DNA of 64,000 nucleotides, taken from positions 186,001-250,000 of the forward strand of contig NZ_FQVP01000001.1 of NCBI RefSeq assembly GCF_900129395.1, read 5' to 3'. Source of the DNA: Pseudosulfitobacter pseudonitzschiae (GTDB taxonomy: Bacteria; Pseudomonadota; Alphaproteobacteria; Rhodobacterales; Rhodobacteraceae). Position 1 is the first letter of the stretch. Each line of letters opens with the position of its first letter. Below the pieces are notes generated by a model. That model searched no databases. It saw nothing but the letters and a program-made list of their open reading frames with translations, and was not told the origin of the DNA. The translations under genes and the position numbers were made by a program. Shown here piece after piece: positions 32,417-43,859 of the stretch.

Positions 32417-33901
32417 ATGGTCACGCCCCGCAGTATCACGTTGAATTCTCTGGGGCTGATGGCCGTGTCGGGGGCGAATCCGCCGCTGGTCAACCTGTGC
32501 GTTGACAGCCGCGAAGCGCGCGAGGGCACGTTGTTTGCCGCCATGCCGGGCAGCCGTGTGCACGGAGCCAGCTTTATCGAGGGGGCATTGCAGCGCGGTG
32601 CCTCTGCCATTCTGACGGACCGGGCGGGGGCCGAGCTGGCGCGTGATGCGCTTGCGGCCTCTGACGCGGCACTTGTCATCACCGACACCCCGCGCGAGAC
32701 ATTGGCCCGCACCGCCGCGTTGTTCTTTGGCGCGCAGCCGCAGGTGATGGTCGCGGTCACCGGCACCAATGGCAAAACATCCGTCTCGACCTTTGTCCGG
32801 CAGATCTGGATCGAGCTGGGCCTGTCCGCGATCAATCTTGGCACCACCGGTGTCGAGGGCGCATGGACCGCCCCGCTGGCCCACACCACGCCCGAGCCGA
32901 TCACCCTGCACCGCACGCTGGCGGCGGCTGCATCGCGCGGGATCACCCATGCGGCGATGGAAGCCTCGTCGCACGGGCTGGACCAGCGGCGGCTGGACGG
33001 CGTGGTGCTGCGCGCGGCAGGTTTCACCAATTTCACGCAGGACCATCTGGACTATCACCACAGCTTTGACGCCTATTTCGACGCCAAGGCGGGCCTGTTC
33101 GCCCGTGTTTTGCCCGAAGACGGCACTGCCGTGATCAACATTGACGACGAGCGCGGTGTCGATATGGCCGCCATCGCCAAGGCGCGCGGCCAGCAGGTCA
33201 TGACCGTGGGCCGCGCAGGGGGCGATCTGCATCTGGCGGGGCAACGCATGGACGCCACGGGGCAGGACATCCGGCTGGTGCATCTGGGCAAGGTCTATCA
33301 GGCGCGTCTGAACCTGATCGGGGATTTTCAGGCCGACAACGTGGCGCTGGCTGCAGGGCTGGTGATCGCCTGCGGGGCCGAGCCGTCGCATGTGTTTGAC
33401 ACGCTGCCGCATCTGGTGACGGTCAAGGGACGGATGCAACTGGCCGCGACCCGCGAAAACGGGGCGGCGGTGTTTGTGGATTATGCCCATACGCCCGATG
33501 CGGTGGAAACCGCGCTGTCGGCCATGCGCCCGCACGTGATGGGCCGTCTGATCGCCATCGTCGGCGCTGGCGGTGACCGTGACGCAGGCAAACGCCCGTT
33601 GATGGGGGCGGCAGCGGCGGCCAATGCCGACGTGGTGATCGTCACCGATGACAACCCCCGATCCGAAGACCCTGCCACCATCCGTGCCGCCGTTCTGGGC
33701 GGCTGTCCCGAGGCGCTTGAGGTCGGGGACCGGGCAGAGGCGATCCTGCGCGGTGTGGACATGCTGGAGCCGGGTGATGCGCTGCTGATTGCGGGCAAGG
33801 GGCATGAGACGGGGCAGATCGTTGGCGACGACGTGCTGCCCTTTGATGACACGGAGCAGGCCAGCCTTGCTGTTGCCGCTCTGGAAGGACGCCTGACATG
33901 A
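32417..33901 (+). CDS. murE: UDP-MurNAc-tripeptide (meso-DAP) ligase MurE
   Basis: 494 residues. The ATP loop is VAVTGTNGKTSVSTF (113-127), with the UDP-binding N-domain CVDSREAREGTLFAAMPG before it. VIVTDDNPRSEDPATIRAAV contains the DNPR sequence that selects meso-diaminopimelate. HPxxA-like and GKGHETGQIV blocks close the C-terminal domain. It adds meso-DAP to UDP-MurNAc-L-Ala-D-Glu. It starts 17 bases after ftsI; its stop overlaps the murF start. Confidence 0.96.
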   Translation: MVTPRSITLNSLGLMAVSGANPPLVNLCVDSREAREGTLFAAMPGSRVHGASFIEGALQRGASAILTDRAGAELARDALAASDAALVITDTPRETLARTAALFFGAQPQVMVAVTGTNGKTSVSTFVRQIWIELGLSAINLGTTGVEGAWTAPLAHTTPEPITLHRTLAAAASRGITHAAMEASSHGLDQRRLDGVVLRAAGFTNFTQDHLDYHHSFDAYFDAKAGLFARVLPEDGTAVINIDDERGVDMAAIAKARGQQVMTVGRAGGDLHLAGQRMDATGQDIRLVHLGKVYQARLNLIGDFQADNVALAAGLVIACGAEPSHVFDTLPHLVTVKGRMQLAATRENGAAVFVDYAHTPDAVETALSAMRPHVMGRLIAIVGAGGDRDAGKRPLMGAAAAANADVVIVTDDNPRSEDPATIRAAVLGGCPEALEVGDRAEAILRGVDMLEPGDALLIAGKGHETGQIVGDDVLPFDDTEQASLAVAALEGRLT

Positions 33902-35331
33902 CAGATCCGCTGTGGACCGCCGCCGACGCCGCCGAGGCCACGGGCGGCACCGTCACCAAGGATTGGGCTGCAAAGGGTGTGTCCATCGACACCCGCACGC
34001 TGGAACCGGGTGACCTGTTCGTGGCCCTGAAGGACGTGCGCGACGGTCATGATTTTGTGGCGCAAGCCCTTGCGAAGGGGGCTGCCGCGGCGCTGGTGAC
34101 CCATGTGCCCGACGGTGTCGCCAATAACGCACCCTTGTTGATCGTTCCCGACGTGCTGAAGGCATTGGAGGCCCTGGGTCGCAAGGGCCGCGCCCGCACC
34201 CGTGCCCGCGTGGTCGCGGTGACCGGCAGTGTCGGCAAGACCTCGACCAAGGAAATGTTGCTGGCCATGCTGTCCGATCAGGGGCGCACCCATGCGTCCG
34301 TGGCCAGCTATAACAATCACTGGGGTGTGCCGCTGACGCTGGCGCGGATGCCGCAGGACACCGAATACGCGGTGATCGAGATCGGCATGAACCACCCCGG
34401 AGAGATCGCCCCGCTGGCCCGCATGGCGCGGCCGCACGTGGCGCTGATCACGACAGTGGCCGCCGCACACCTTGAAGCATTCGACGACATCACAGGCATC
34501 GCGGTGGAAAAGGCCAGCATCATCGACGGGTTGGAATACGGCGGCTCTGCTATCCTGAACAACGACGTGGAAACCGCCGCCATCCTGCAGGCCAAGGCGC
34601 TGGACGCCAAGCGCAAGGATGTGGGCTTTGGCTGGCACGGCTTTGACTATGTCCTGAAGGATGTGCGGCTGCTGAGCGACACCACCGTCGTGCAGGCCGA
34701 AGTGGACGGCACCCCGCTGGTGTTCAAGATCGCGACGGCGGGGCAGCATTTCGCGATGAACGGGTTGGGCGCGCTGGCCGCCTGTGCCGAGCTGGGCGCC
34801 GATCTGGCGCTGGCGGCGCAAAGTCTGGGGCGCTGGACGCCCTTCAAGGGGCGCGGCGCGCGTGAAACGATCTTTCTTGATCCGGTCGAACGTGACCTGA
34901 CGCTGGAACTGATCGACGACAGCTATAATGCCAACCCCACGTCGATGGCGGCGGCGCTGGACGTGCTGGCCGCCGCCGAAGTCACCCACGACACAGGCCG
35001 TGTGCGCCGGGGCCGACGGATCGCGGTGCTGGGCGACATGAAAGAGCTGGGCGATGATGCCGTAAAACTGCACGCACAACTGGCCGATCTGGACGCGATG
35101 GAAAACATCGACCGCGTGCATTGCATCGGTCCGCTGATGCGCACGCTGTATGACACGCTGCCCGAGCATCAGCGCGGCCGCTGGTGTGAAACCTCCGAAG
35201 AGATGGCCAAGGTGCTGCGCGCGCGCCTGGACGCAGGCGATGTTGTGCTGGCCAAGGGCTCGCTCAGCATGAAACTGGCGCTGGTCGTTGACGCAATCCG
35301 CAAAATGGGCCATCCGGTCGAAAACGTCTGA
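33898..35331 (+). CDS. murF: UDP-MurNAc-pentapeptide synthetase MurF
   Basis: 477 residues. GVSIDTRTLEPGDLFVAL (27-44) is the N-terminal UDP-binding block, VVAVTGSVGKTSTKEMLLAM (105-124) the ATP loop, EIGMNHPGEIAPLARMARPH and DDSYNANPTSMAAALDVLA the central and C-terminal signatures. It ligates D-Ala-D-Ala (made by Ddl, 45425-46345) to the tripeptide. ATGA overlap with murE. Confidence 0.96.
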   Translation: MTDPLWTAADAAEATGGTVTKDWAAKGVSIDTRTLEPGDLFVALKDVRDGHDFVAQALAKGAAAALVTHVPDGVANNAPLLIVPDVLKALEALGRKGRARTRARVVAVTGSVGKTSTKEMLLAMLSDQGRTHASVASYNNHWGVPLTLARMPQDTEYAVIEIGMNHPGEIAPLARMARPHVALITTVAAAHLEAFDDITGIAVEKASIIDGLEYGGSAILNNDVETAAILQAKALDAKRKDVGFGWHGFDYVLKDVRLLSDTTVVQAEVDGTPLVFKIATAGQHFAMNGLGALAACAELGADLALAAQSLGRWTPFKGRGARETIFLDPVERDLTLELIDDSYNANPTSMAAALDVLAAAEVTHDTGRVRRGRRIAVLGDMKELGDDAVKLHAQLADLDAMENIDRVHCIGPLMRTLYDTLPEHQRGRWCETSEEMAKVLRARLDAGDVVLAKGSLSMKLALVVDAIRKMGHPVENV

Positions 35332-35375
35332 ACCCGCTTCGGGCCAGAATAATAAAATGAGTTGGAACATCTGAA

Positions 35376-36458
35376 ATGCTTTATTGGTTGACCGCACTGT
35401 CGGACGGTGGCGATGTTTTTAACCTCTTTCGCTATATCACCTTCCGCGCGGGCGGGGCCTTTTTGACGGCGCTTCTGTTCGGCTTTATCTTTGGTCAGCC
35501 GCTGATCAACGTGCTGCGCCGCACCCAGGGCAAGGGCCAGCCGATCCGTAATGACGGCCCCGAGGGGCATTTTGTCAAAGCCGGCACGCCGACCATGGGC
35601 GGTCTGCTGATCGTGGGGGCGCTGTTGACGTCGACATTGCTGTGGGCGCGGCTGGACAATCCGTTTGTCTGGGTTGTGTTGTTCGTCACCATATCCTTTG
35701 CCGCCATCGGCTTTGCCGACGACTATGCCAAGGTGTCCAAGCAGACGACCGCAGGGGTGTCGGGCAAGATGCGCCTGCTGCTGGGGTTCCTGATCGCAGG
35801 CATCGCGGGCTATGTTTCGGCGCTGTATCATCCGGCCGAGTTGCAGAACCAGCTGGCGATGCCGGTTTTCAAGGACACGCTGATCAACCTTGGCTATCTG
35901 TTCGTGCCCTTTGCCATCATCGTGATCGTGGGGTCGGCCAATGCGGTCAACCTGACCGACGGTCTGGACGGGCTGGCCATCATGCCGGTGATGATCGCCG
36001 CAGGCGCATTGGGCGTGATCGCCTATGCGGTGGGCCGCGTCGACTTTACCGAATATCTTGACGTGCATTACGTCCCCGGCACCGGTGAAATCCTGATTTT
36101 CACCGCGGGGCTCTTTGGGGGCGGGCTGGGTTTCCTGTGGTACAACGCGCCCCCCGCTGCGGTGTTCATGGGCGATACCGGCAGCCTTGCGCTGGGCGGC
36201 GCGCTGGGCGCCATCGCGGTTGCGACCAAGCATGAACTGGTGCTGGCCATCGTCGGCGGCCTGTTCGTGGTCGAGGCGCTGAGCGTCATCATCCAGGTGC
36301 TTTATTTCAAACGCACCGGCAAGCGCGTGTTCCTGATGGCACCGATCCACCACCACTATGAGAAAAAGGGGTGGGCCGAACCGCAGATCGTCATCCGCTT
36401 CTGGATCATCTCGCTGATCCTCGCGATGATCGGCCTTGCCACGCTCAAGGTCCGGTAA
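35376..36458 (+). CDS. mraY: Phospho-MurNAc-pentapeptide translocase MraY
   Basis: 360 residues, about ten membrane helices. The catalytic and binding motifs are [30 protein letters not shown] (first Asp pair), [35 protein letters not shown] and [13 protein letters not shown] with the conserved His cluster. It transfers phospho-MurNAc-pentapeptide to undecaprenyl phosphate to make lipid I at the inner membrane. Confidence 0.96.
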   Translation: MLYWLTALSDGGDVFNLFRYITFRAGGAFLTALLFGFIFGQPLINVLRRTQGKGQPIRNDGPEGHFVKAGTPTMGGLLIVGALLTSTLLWARLDNPFVWVVLFVTISFAAIGFADDYAKVSKQTTAGVSGKMRLLLGFLIAGIAGYVSALYHPAELQNQLAMPVFKDTLINLGYLFVPFAIIVIVGSANAVNLTDGLDGLAIMPVMIAAGALGVIAYAVGRVDFTEYLDVHYVPGTGEILIFTAGLFGGGLGFLWYNAPPAAVFMGDTGSLALGGALGAIAVATKHELVLAIVGGLFVVEALSVIIQVLYFKRTGKRVFLMAPIHHHYEKKGWAEPQIVIRFWIISLILAMIGLATLKVR

Positions 36459-36585
36459 TCATGACCGCATCTGTGCGTCTGAGGTTTGAAGAAATCCGTG
36501 GGGGGCGCTGCCTGCAAGGGCAGGGACGGCGCAGAGCCCCTGTACCCCTTACCGTAAAGGCCCATACCGTAAAGGATTGCGTCCA

Positions 36586-37989
36586 ATGATCCCCGTCCAA
36601 GGTTTCCAAGGCGCCCGTGTCGCCGTTCTGGGGCTGGGCCGTTCGGGCCTGTCGGCTGCCCGTGCGCTGGCAGCCGGTGGCGCGGTGCCGATCTGCTGGG
36701 ATGACAACCCGGCCGCGCAGGCCAAGGCCGAGGCTGAAGGGTTCACCGTTCAGGACCTGCATCATCCCAGCGCCTTTGGCGATATCGCGCGGCTGATCGT
36801 CAGCCCCGGCATTCCGCATCTGTACCCTGCGCCCAACTCTATCGTGGCGGCTGCACAGCTTGCGGGCGTGCCCGTGGACAATGACATCGGCCTGTTCTTC
36901 CAGAGCTTTGCGACACCTGAATGGGCCTCTTACGACACCGTGCCGCGTGTGATCGCGGTCACCGGATCGAACGGGAAATCGACCACTTCGGCGCTGATCC
37001 ATCACATCCTGACCGAGGCTGGGCGCGAGAGCCAGCTGGCGGGCAACATCGGGCGCGGCGTGCTGGACATCGACCCGCCGCAGGACGGCGGCGTTGTGGT
37101 GCTGGAGCTGTCGTCCTACCAGACCGACCTGGCGCGCAGCCTGACGCCGGATGTGGCCGTGTTCACCAACCTCAGCCCCGACCATCTGGACCGGCACGCG
37201 GGCATGGGGGGCTATTTCGCGGCCAAGCGTCGCCTGTTCGCCGAGGGTGGCCCCGACCGCGCGGTGATCGGCGTGGACGAGGTCGAGGGACGGTTTCTGG
37301 CAGGGCAGCTGTCCGAGGGACCGACCGACGACCGTGTGATCCGCATTTCGGTCGCGGCGAAACTGGCCGGACCGGGCTGGAACGTCTTTGCGCGCAAGGG
37401 GTTCCTGTCGGAGTATCGCAAGGGCAAGCAGGTGGCGTCGATTGATCTGCGCGGCGTCAAGGGCTTGCCCGGGGCGCACAATCATCAGAACGCTTGCGCC
37501 GCCTTTGCCGCCTGCCGGTCGCTGGGGTTGGCCCCGCGCGTGATCGAAGCGGCGTTCCACAGTTTTGGCGGCCTGCCGCACCGCAGTCAGTTGATCGCGG
37601 AGGCGGGCGGCGTGGCCTATGTGAACGACAGCAAGGCCACCAACGTCGACAGCGCGCTGAAGGCGCTGGAGGCGTTCCAGAACATCCGCTGGATCTGTGG
37701 TGGCTTGCAGAAAGAGGGTGGGCTGGACCCGCTGAACGCGGTGTCGGGGTCGGTGAAAAAGGCCTATGTGATCGGGCGCGAAGCGGCGGCTTTTGCCGTG
37801 CAACTGGACGCCGAAACGCAAGTTTGCGGGACCATGGCCTCGGCGGTCGCGGCGGCGATGGCCGACGCCGAGGCGGGCGATACGGTGCTGCTGGCGCCGG
37901 CGGCGGCCAGTTTTGACCAGTACGACAGCTTCGAGAAACGCGGCGACGACTTCGTGGCAGAGGTTCGGGCGCGGCTGGGTTTGTCTTAG
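36586..37989 (+). CDS. murD: UDP-MurNAc-L-alanine:D-glutamate ligase MurD
   Basis: 467 residues from ATG at 36586 ([20 protein letters not shown]); a TTG three codons upstream is less likely. The ATP loop is [20 protein letters not shown] (122-141). [25 protein letters not shown] and [20 protein letters not shown] are MurD-typical. It adds D-glutamate to UDP-MurNAc-L-Ala. Separated from mraY by 127 bases that contain a short ORF whose stop overlaps this ATG. It converges with the inserted baiN-like gene. Confidence 0.95.
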   Translation: MIPVQGFQGARVAVLGLGRSGLSAARALAAGGAVPICWDDNPAAQAKAEAEGFTVQDLHHPSAFGDIARLIVSPGIPHLYPAPNSIVAAAQLAGVPVDNDIGLFFQSFATPEWASYDTVPRVIAVTGSNGKSTTSALIHHILTEAGRESQLAGNIGRGVLDIDPPQDGGVVVLELSSYQTDLARSLTPDVAVFTNLSPDHLDRHAGMGGYFAAKRRLFAEGGPDRAVIGVDEVEGRFLAGQLSEGPTDDRVIRISVAAKLAGPGWNVFARKGFLSEYRKGKQVASIDLRGVKGLPGAHNHQNACAAFAACRSLGLAPRVIEAAFHSFGGLPHRSQLIAEAGGVAYVNDSKATNVDSALKALEAFQNIRWICGGLQKEGGLDPLNAVSGSVKKAYVIGREAAAFAVQLDAETQVCGTMASAVAAAMADAEAGDTVLLAPAAASFDQYDSFEKRGDDFVAEVRARLGLS

Positions 37990-39176
37990 GCTGCCGCAAT
38001 CGCCCGCGCCGCCGCCATGCCCGACGACCACGCCCACTGAAAGTTGTAGCCGCCCAGCCAGCCGGTGACATCGACCGCTTCACCGATGGCATAGAGGCCC
38101 GGAACGTCCTTGGCCTGCATGGTTTTTGACGACAGCGCGTCGGTGTCGATGCCGCCAAGGGTGACCTCGGCGGTGCGGTAGCCTTCGGTGCCCGTGGGGG
38201 TCAGCTGCCAGTTCTGGATGCGGTCCACCAGCGTGTCGATGCGCGCGTCGGACTGGTCGGCCAGGTTGCCGGTCAGCACCCAGTCGTCTTTCATGAAGTC
38301 CACCAGCCGCGACGGCAGATGGGCGGCCAGTTCCGTCGTCAGGTTGCGCCGACCGTAGTGCTGGCGTTGCGCGCGCAGGGCGGGGGCGATGGTGTTCTGC
38401 GGGTCAAGGTTCAGCGTGACGGTCTGACCTTCGCGCCAATAGCTGGACACTTGCAGCACCGCAGGGCCGGACAGGCCGCGGTGGGTGAACAGCACCGCCT
38501 CGTCAAAGCTGGGGCCGTCCGCCGCCATGCGCGCCGGGGCGGCGACACCGGCCAGTGGGACAAAGCGCCCTTCGGAAAAGGTAAAGGGGACGAGCCCGGG
38601 GCGGGTTTCAGTGACGGGTATCGCGAACTGGCGCGCGATGTCATAGGCCAAGCCGGTCGCGCCCATCTTGGGGATCGACTTGCCGCCCGTGGCCAGAACC
38701 AGATTGCGCGTCTGAATTTGCAAAGCGCCATCAGGGGTTTGCAAGGCAACTGCAAAGCCTTCCGCAGACTTTGCAACACTCTGGACAGAAGTTTGCAAAT
38801 GCAACGTGGCCCCTGCATCGGCCATCATTCCCGTCAGCATCGCCACGATCTGCTTGGCCGAGCCGTCGCAGAACAGCTGTCCCAAGGTTTTCTCATGCCA
38901 GGCAATGCCATGGCGGTCGACCAGCTCGATGAAATCCCATTGTGTGTAGCGCGCCAGCGCCGATTTGGCGAAATGCGGATTGCCCGAGATAAAGGCCTGC
39001 GGGTCGCAATACATATTGGTGAAATTGCACCGCCCGCCGCCCGAGATGCGGATTTTCTCGCCGGGCGATTTGGCGTGGTCCACGATCACGACGCGCTTGT
39101 CAGAATGCGCACCCGCATGGGCCGCGCACATCATGCCGGCCGCACCGGCGCCTATGATCAACGTGTCAATCTGCAT
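37986..39176 (-). CDS. BaiN/HI0933-family FAD-dependent oxidoreductase
   Basis: 396 residues from ATG at 39176. The N-terminal FAD-binding Rossmann motif is [20 protein letters not shown], followed by the family signature [20 protein letters not shown] and later [36 protein letters not shown], and the C-terminal [20 protein letters not shown]. This HI0933-like flavoprotein family is widespread but the substrate of most members is unknown. It lies on the opposite strand inside the dcw cluster, between murD and ftsW, with its stop overlapping murD's end by four bases. Confidence 0.88.
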   Translation of the reverse strand: MQIDTLIIGAGAAGMMCAAHAGAHSDKRVVIVDHAKSPGEKIRISGGGRCNFTNMYCDPQAFISGNPHFAKSALARYTQWDFIELVDRHGIAWHEKTLGQLFCDGSAKQIVAMLTGMMADAGATLHLQTSVQSVAKSAEGFAVALQTPDGALQIQTRNLVLATGGKSIPKMGATGLAYDIARQFAIPVTETRPGLVPFTFSEGRFVPLAGVAAPARMAADGPSFDEAVLFTHRGLSGPAVLQVSSYWREGQTVTLNLDPQNTIAPALRAQRQHYGRRNLTTELAAHLPSRLVDFMKDDWVLTGNLADQSDARIDTLVDRIQNWQLTPTGTEGYRTAEVTLGGIDTDALSSKTMQAKDVPGLYAIGEAVDVTGWLGGYNFQWAWSSGMAAARAIAAA

Positions 39177-39287
39177 CGCTCTGCCCTGCCTGATTGTGCG
39201 GGTGCGGTCAAGAAATCGCTGAGAGCCTTTGACCTTGTCCTTCGAGGGCATAGGTAGGGGGCAACGCGATATAGAAAGGACCGTCCC

Positions 39288-39815
39288 ATGAACACGCTAG
39301 ATGCCGGCATGCCCTTCCCGCAAATCCAGATGAACACCGTCGGCGGCGGCACCCGCACGCTGGGCAAGGCGCACAATGGCCATGACTGGCAGCTGGTTGT
39401 CGTCTATCGCGGCCTGCACTGTCCGATCTGCAAACGCTATCTGTCGCAACTGCAAGAGATGGCTTCGGCCTTTTACGACCAGAAGGTCGAGGTCATCGTG
39501 GTCTCTGCCGATCCGCTGGAAAAGGCGCAGAAGATGGTGGAGGAACAGGCGCTTGAGCTGCCTGTTGCCTATGATCTCAGCCCCGAGCAGATGGCGCAGC
39601 TGGGCCTTTATATCTCGGACCCGCGCGGCCCTCAGGAAACCGACCGCCCCTTTGCCGAGCCTGGCACATTCGTGGTGAATGGCGATGGAAACCTGCAAAT
39701 CGTCGACGTGTCGAACGCGCCTTTCGCGCGGCCCGACCTGGACGCGCTGCTGCGCGGTATCACCTTTGTGCGCGAAAAAGACTATCCCGTTCGCGGCACC
39801 CGCGCCCACCCCTGA
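39288..39815 (+). CDS. AhpC/TSA-family peroxiredoxin-like protein
   Basis: 175 residues with a thioredoxin fold. VVVYRGLHCPICKRYLSQLQ (residues about 38-57) carries a CPIC active site in the peroxidatic position, followed by VEVIVVSADPLEKAQKMVEE and LGLYISDPRGP, ending with GTFVVNGDGNLQIVDVSNAP. It probably reduces peroxides or disulfides using thioredoxin-like donors; cytoplasmic (no signal). It is divergent from the baiN-like gene across a 111-base promoter region and precedes a terminator-like hairpin before ftsW. Confidence 0.85.
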   Translation: MNTLDAGMPFPQIQMNTVGGGTRTLGKAHNGHDWQLVVVYRGLHCPICKRYLSQLQEMASAFYDQKVEVIVVSADPLEKAQKMVEEQALELPVAYDLSPEQMAQLGLYISDPRGPQETDRPFAEPGTFVVNGDGNLQIVDVSNAPFARPDLDALLRGITFVREKDYPVRGTRAHP

Positions 39816-39836
39816 TCGGCGGCTGGTTGCCCAGTG

Positions 39837-39875
39837 GCGGGCAGGGGTGAAACCCACTAGCCCGCAGGGACTTTT
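39837..39875 (+). terminator. Probable terminator before ftsW
   Basis: GCGGGC (39837-39842) pairs with GCCCGC (39860-39865), with an inner GGGGT/ACCC pairing, followed by AGGGACTTTT. Confidence 0.5.
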
Positions 39876-39938
39876 CCAGCTATGATGCGCATCAGACCCC
39901 GCAAAGGGGCGACCTGAGGCAGTTCTAGGCGGTTTGAC

Positions 39939-41108
39939 ATGACAGAAATGGTGTATGGTGCAGCACCGGTGCGCGATGGCGAGCCGATCCTGCCGAAATG
40001 GTGGCGCACAATCGACATGTGGTCGATGTCGTGCATTCTCATCCTGTTCACGATCGGACTGCTTCTGGGACTGGCCGCATCGCCGCCGCTGGCGGCGAAG
40101 AACGGCTTCGAGGCCTTTCACTACGTGCAACGACAGGCGTTTTTCGGATGTGTCGCGCTGGTCGCCATGATGCTGACCTCGATGATGACACCGGTGATGG
40201 TGCGCCGTCTGGCGGTGGTCGGGTTCCTTTTGACATTTGTGGCGCTGATGCTGCTGCCGTTTTTCGGCACCGATTTTGGCAAGGGTGCAACGCGGTGGTT
40301 CTCGCTGGGCTTTGCCAGCGTGCAGCCGTCCGAGTTCCTGAAGCCGGGTTTCGTGGTGGTCTGTGCCTGGATGATGGCCGCGGGGCAGGACCTGAACGGT
40401 CCTCCGGGGCGGATGTGGTCGTTCATCCTCTGCGTGACGATTGTGCTGATGCTGGCGTTGCAGCCCGACTTTGGTCAGGCCTGTCTGGTGTTGTTCGGCT
40501 GGGGCGTGATGTATTTCGTCGCCGGTGCGCCCATGCTGCTGCTGGTGGGCATGGCGGGGCTGGTCGTGATGGCGGGCACCGTGGCCTATTCCAGCTCTGA
40601 ACATTTTGCGCGCCGGATTGACGGGTTTCTGAGCGCGGACATCGACCCCACGACGCAGCTGGGCTATGCCACCAACGCGATCCGCGAAGGCGGCCTGTTC
40701 GGCGTTGGCGTCGGCGAGGGCGAGGTGAAATGGTCGCTTCCCGATGCGCACACCGACTTTATCATTGCCGTGGCGGCCGAAGAATACGGGCTGATCCTGG
40801 TGCTGGTGATCATCGCGCTTTACACGGTTGTGGTGGTGCGGTCGCTGCTGCGCCTGATGCGCGAGCGTGATCCGTTCATCCGGCTGGCGGGCACCGGGCT
40901 GGCCTGTACCTTTGGCGTGCAGGCGATGATCAACATGGGCGTGGCCGTGCGGTTGCTGCCGGCCAAGGGGATGACGCTGCCCTTTGTCAGCTATGGGGGG
41001 TCGTCGGTCATTGCCTCGGGAATCGCGCTGGGGATGCTGTTGGCGTTCACCCGCACCCGTCCCCAGGGCGAGATCAGCGATTTGCTGGGCCGGGGCCGCG
41101 GCCGATGA
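39939..41108 (+). CDS. ftsW: Septal peptidoglycan glycosyltransferase FtsW
   Basis: 389 residues with about ten membrane helices of the SEDS family. The first helix is [20 protein letters not shown], and the catalytic region includes [20 protein letters not shown] with PSEFLKPG, and [20 protein letters not shown] and [20 protein letters not shown] near the C-terminus. FtsW polymerises lipid II at the septum together with FtsI. It resumes the dcw operon after the inserted genes and overlaps murG by ATGA. Confidence 0.95.
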   Translation: MTEMVYGAAPVRDGEPILPKWWRTIDMWSMSCILILFTIGLLLGLAASPPLAAKNGFEAFHYVQRQAFFGCVALVAMMLTSMMTPVMVRRLAVVGFLLTFVALMLLPFFGTDFGKGATRWFSLGFASVQPSEFLKPGFVVVCAWMMAAGQDLNGPPGRMWSFILCVTIVLMLALQPDFGQACLVLFGWGVMYFVAGAPMLLLVGMAGLVVMAGTVAYSSSEHFARRIDGFLSADIDPTTQLGYATNAIREGGLFGVGVGEGEVKWSLPDAHTDFIIAVAAEEYGLILVLVIIALYTVVVVRSLLRLMRERDPFIRLAGTGLACTFGVQAMINMGVAVRLLPAKGMTLPFVSYGGSSVIASGIALGMLLAFTRTRPQGEISDLLGRGRGR

Positions 41109-42205
41109 AACAGCCGCTTTTGTTGATCGCAGCCGGTGGCACGGGCGGGCACATGTTCCCCGCGCAGGCGCTGGCCGAAGAGATGTTGCGCCGTGGCTGG
41201 CGGGTGAAGCTGTCGACGGACGCGCGCGGGGCGCGCTATACGGGCGGCTTTCCCCATTCCACCCAGATCGAACAGATCAGCAGCGCCACATTTGCGCGCG
41301 GCGGTCTTCTGGCCAAGGCGGCGGTGCCCTTCCGCATTGCGGGCGGCGTGCTGGGGGCGATCATCAAGATGATGCGCGACCGGCCGGATGTTGTCGTGGG
41401 CTTTGGTGGCTATCCGTCGATTCCGGCGATGGCGGCGGCCACGGCACTGCGTCTGCCGCGCATGATCCACGAACAGAACGGCGTTCTGGGCCGTGTGAAC
41501 CAGATTTTCGCCAAACGCGTTCTTGCGGTGGCCTGTGGCACGTGGCCAACCGAACTGCCCGAGGGCATCGAAGGCTATTACGTCGGCAACCCCGTGCGCC
41601 GCGCGGTGCTGGAACGGGCCGAGGCAGGGTATATCGTGCCCGGTGACTATCCGATGGAGCTGTTGGTGATCGGCGGCAGCCAGGGCGCGCGGGTGCTGAG
41701 CGACGTGGTCCCGCCCGCCATCGCTCAGCTGCCGATAGAGATGGTGCGCAACATCCGTGTCAGCCACCAGGCCCGCGAGGAAGACATGGACCGTGTGGCC
41801 GAATACTATGCCCAGGCGGGCATCGACGCGGATGTGCAGCCGTTCTTTGACGATGTGCCGCGCCGCATGACCGAGGCGCAGTTGGTGATCTCGCGGTCGG
41901 GCGCATCTTCCGTGGCTGACATTGGCGTGATCGGCCGCCCGTCGATCCTGATCCCCTTTGCCGCCGCCACCGGCGACCACCAGACCGCAAACGCACGCGG
42001 GCTGGTCGATGCCGGGGCGGCCATCCTGATCCCCGAGGATGCGCTGACGCCTGCCAGCCTGGCCGAGCAGATCCATGCTGTTCTGGACAATCCGAACGGG
42101 GCATTGCAAATGGCCTCCGCCGCGCATGGCCACGCCAAACCGGCAGCCGCACTTGAACTGGCCGTGATGGTCGAAACCCTCGCGGGGAGAGGAACAGAAG
42201 AATGA
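41105..42205 (+). CDS. murG: UDP-GlcNAc:lipid I GlcNAc transferase MurG
   Basis: 366 residues. The N-terminal glycine loop is [20 protein letters not shown] (5-24), with [58 protein letters not shown], and the donor-binding [20 protein letters not shown] with [15 protein letters not shown]. It adds GlcNAc to lipid I to form lipid II on the cytoplasmic face. ATGA overlaps with ftsW and murC. Confidence 0.96.
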   Translation: MKQPLLLIAAGGTGGHMFPAQALAEEMLRRGWRVKLSTDARGARYTGGFPHSTQIEQISSATFARGGLLAKAAVPFRIAGGVLGAIIKMMRDRPDVVVGFGGYPSIPAMAAATALRLPRMIHEQNGVLGRVNQIFAKRVLAVACGTWPTELPEGIEGYYVGNPVRRAVLERAEAGYIVPGDYPMELLVIGGSQGARVLSDVVPPAIAQLPIEMVRNIRVSHQAREEDMDRVAEYYAQAGIDADVQPFFDDVPRRMTEAQLVISRSGASSVADIGVIGRPSILIPFAAATGDHQTANARGLVDAGAAILIPEDALTPASLAEQIHAVLDNPNGALQMASAAHGHAKPAAALELAVMVETLAGRGTEE

Positions 42206-43608
42206 ACGCCGCCACAAAACTGCCCGGAGACGTCGGCCCCATTCATTTCGTCGGCATCGGCGGAATCGGTATGTCGGGCATTGCCGAAGTGTTGTTGAAC
42301 CATGGCTATGTGGTGCAAGGTTCGGACCTGAAGAAATCCAAGATCACCGACCGATTGGAAGAACTGGGCGCGCTGGTGTTCGAAGGCCAGCGGGCCGAAA
42401 ACATCGAAGACGCGCAGGTGGTGGTGATTTCCTCGGCGATCAAGCCGGGGAACGCCGAACTGGACGCCGCCCGTGCACGCGGTCTGCCCATCGTGCGCCG
42501 TGCCGAGATGCTGGCCGAGCTGATGCGGTTGAAATCGAACATCGCCATTGCGGGCACCCACGGCAAGACCACGACGACCACGATGGTCGCCGCCCTGCTG
42601 GACGAGGGCAAGTTTGACCCCACGGTGGTCAACGGCGGGGTGATCCACGCCTATGGCAGCAACGCCCGCAAGGGCGAGGGCGAATGGATGGTGGTCGAGG
42701 CGGACGAAAGCGACGGCACCTTCAACCGTCTGCCCGCGACGATTGCCATCGTCACGAATATCGACCCCGAGCATATGGAGCATTGGGGCACCGAGGAAAA
42801 CCTGCACAAGGGGTTCCTGGATTTCGTGTCCAACATTCCCTTTTACGGGCTGGCCGTGTGCTGCACCGATGACGCGGATGTGCAAAGCCTTGTGGGCAAG
42901 CTGACCGACCGGCGGGTGACCACATACGGGTTCAACGCGCAGGCCGATGTGCGGGCGGTCAACCTGACCTATGTCAACGGCGTGGCGCATTTCGATATCG
43001 TGCTGCGGGCGGAAAACAAGATCATCGACGGCTGCACCCTGCCGATGCCGGGCGACCACAACGTGTCGAATGCGCTGGCGGCGGTGGCCGTGGCGCGGCA
43101 TCTGGGCATGAAAAGCGGCGAGATCCGCAAGGCGCTGGCCAATTTCGGTGGTGTGAACCGCCGCTTTACCCGTGTGGGCGTGGTCGATGGTGTGACCATC
43201 ATCGACGATTACGGTCACCATCCGGTCGAGATTGCCGCCGTGCTGCGTGCCGCGCGGCAGGCGACCGAGGGCCGCGTGATCGCGGTGCACCAGCCGCACC
43301 GCTATTCGCGTCTGTCCCACCACTTTGCGGAATTCTGCACCTGTTTTAACGACGCCGATGTCGTCGGCATTGCCGAGGTTTACGCAGCGGGGGAACAGCC
43401 CATTCCCGGTGCATCGCGCGACGATCTGGTTGCCGGTCTGACCCGCAGCGGGCATCGCCACGCCTTTGCCGTAATGGACGAGGATGATCTGGAGCGGCTG
43501 GTGCGCGCGCACGCGCGTCCCGGCGACATGGTTGTCTGCCTTGGGGCCGGGACGATCAGCACATGGGCCAATGCCTTGCCGAAGCGGTTGCAAAAGGGCG
43601 CGGCATGA
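42202..43608 (+). CDS. murC: UDP-MurNAc:L-alanine ligase MurC
   Basis: 468 residues. [20 protein letters not shown] (14-33) is the Rossmann-like UDP-binding domain, [20 protein letters not shown] (114-133) the ATP loop, and [27 protein letters not shown] and [18 protein letters not shown] the central and C-terminal signatures. It adds the first L-alanine to UDP-MurNAc. Its stop overlaps the next small gene (ATGA). Confidence 0.96.
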   Translation: MNAATKLPGDVGPIHFVGIGGIGMSGIAEVLLNHGYVVQGSDLKKSKITDRLEELGALVFEGQRAENIEDAQVVVISSAIKPGNAELDAARARGLPIVRRAEMLAELMRLKSNIAIAGTHGKTTTTTMVAALLDEGKFDPTVVNGGVIHAYGSNARKGEGEWMVVEADESDGTFNRLPATIAIVTNIDPEHMEHWGTEENLHKGFLDFVSNIPFYGLAVCCTDDADVQSLVGKLTDRRVTTYGFNAQADVRAVNLTYVNGVAHFDIVLRAENKIIDGCTLPMPGDHNVSNALAAVAVARHLGMKSGEIRKALANFGGVNRRFTRVGVVDGVTIIDDYGHHPVEIAAVLRAARQATEGRVIAVHQPHRYSRLSHHFAEFCTCFNDADVVGIAEVYAAGEQPIPGASRDDLVAGLTRSGHRHAFAVMDEDDLERLVRAHARPGDMVVCLGAGTISTWANALPKRLQKGAA

Positions 43609-43859
43609 CCCTGCTGTGGCTCTCGGTGGCGTGGGTCTTTGCCGCCGCCGCCGTGGCCTTGCTGCCGATGCGCCGCCAATATGTGCCCGGTGTTGCCTTG
43701 CTGATCGCGGCCCCTGTTCTGATCGTGATGATCGGTCTTCAGGTGGCGTGGTGGGCCGGGCTGCTGGCCTTTGCTGCCTTTGTTTCGATGTTTCGCAATC
43801 CGCTGCGCTATTTCTACGCACGCCTGAGGGGGCAACGACCGGAGCTTCCTGACCAATGA
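43605..43859 (+). CDS. DUF2484-like small membrane protein 1
   Basis: 84 residues with two or three hydrophobic helices ([55 protein letters not shown]) and a basic tail. The ending [14 protein letters not shown] is the conserved part shared with the next gene (LRWPVIYLGRWLRS), which suggests the two arose by duplication. It resembles DUF2484 proteins found at this site in Rhodobacterales. ATGA overlaps on both sides; function unknown. Confidence 0.78.
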   Translation: MTLLWLSVAWVFAAAAVALLPMRRQYVPGVALLIAAPVLIVMIGLQVAWWAGLLAFAAFVSMFRNPLRYFYARLRGQRPELPDQ

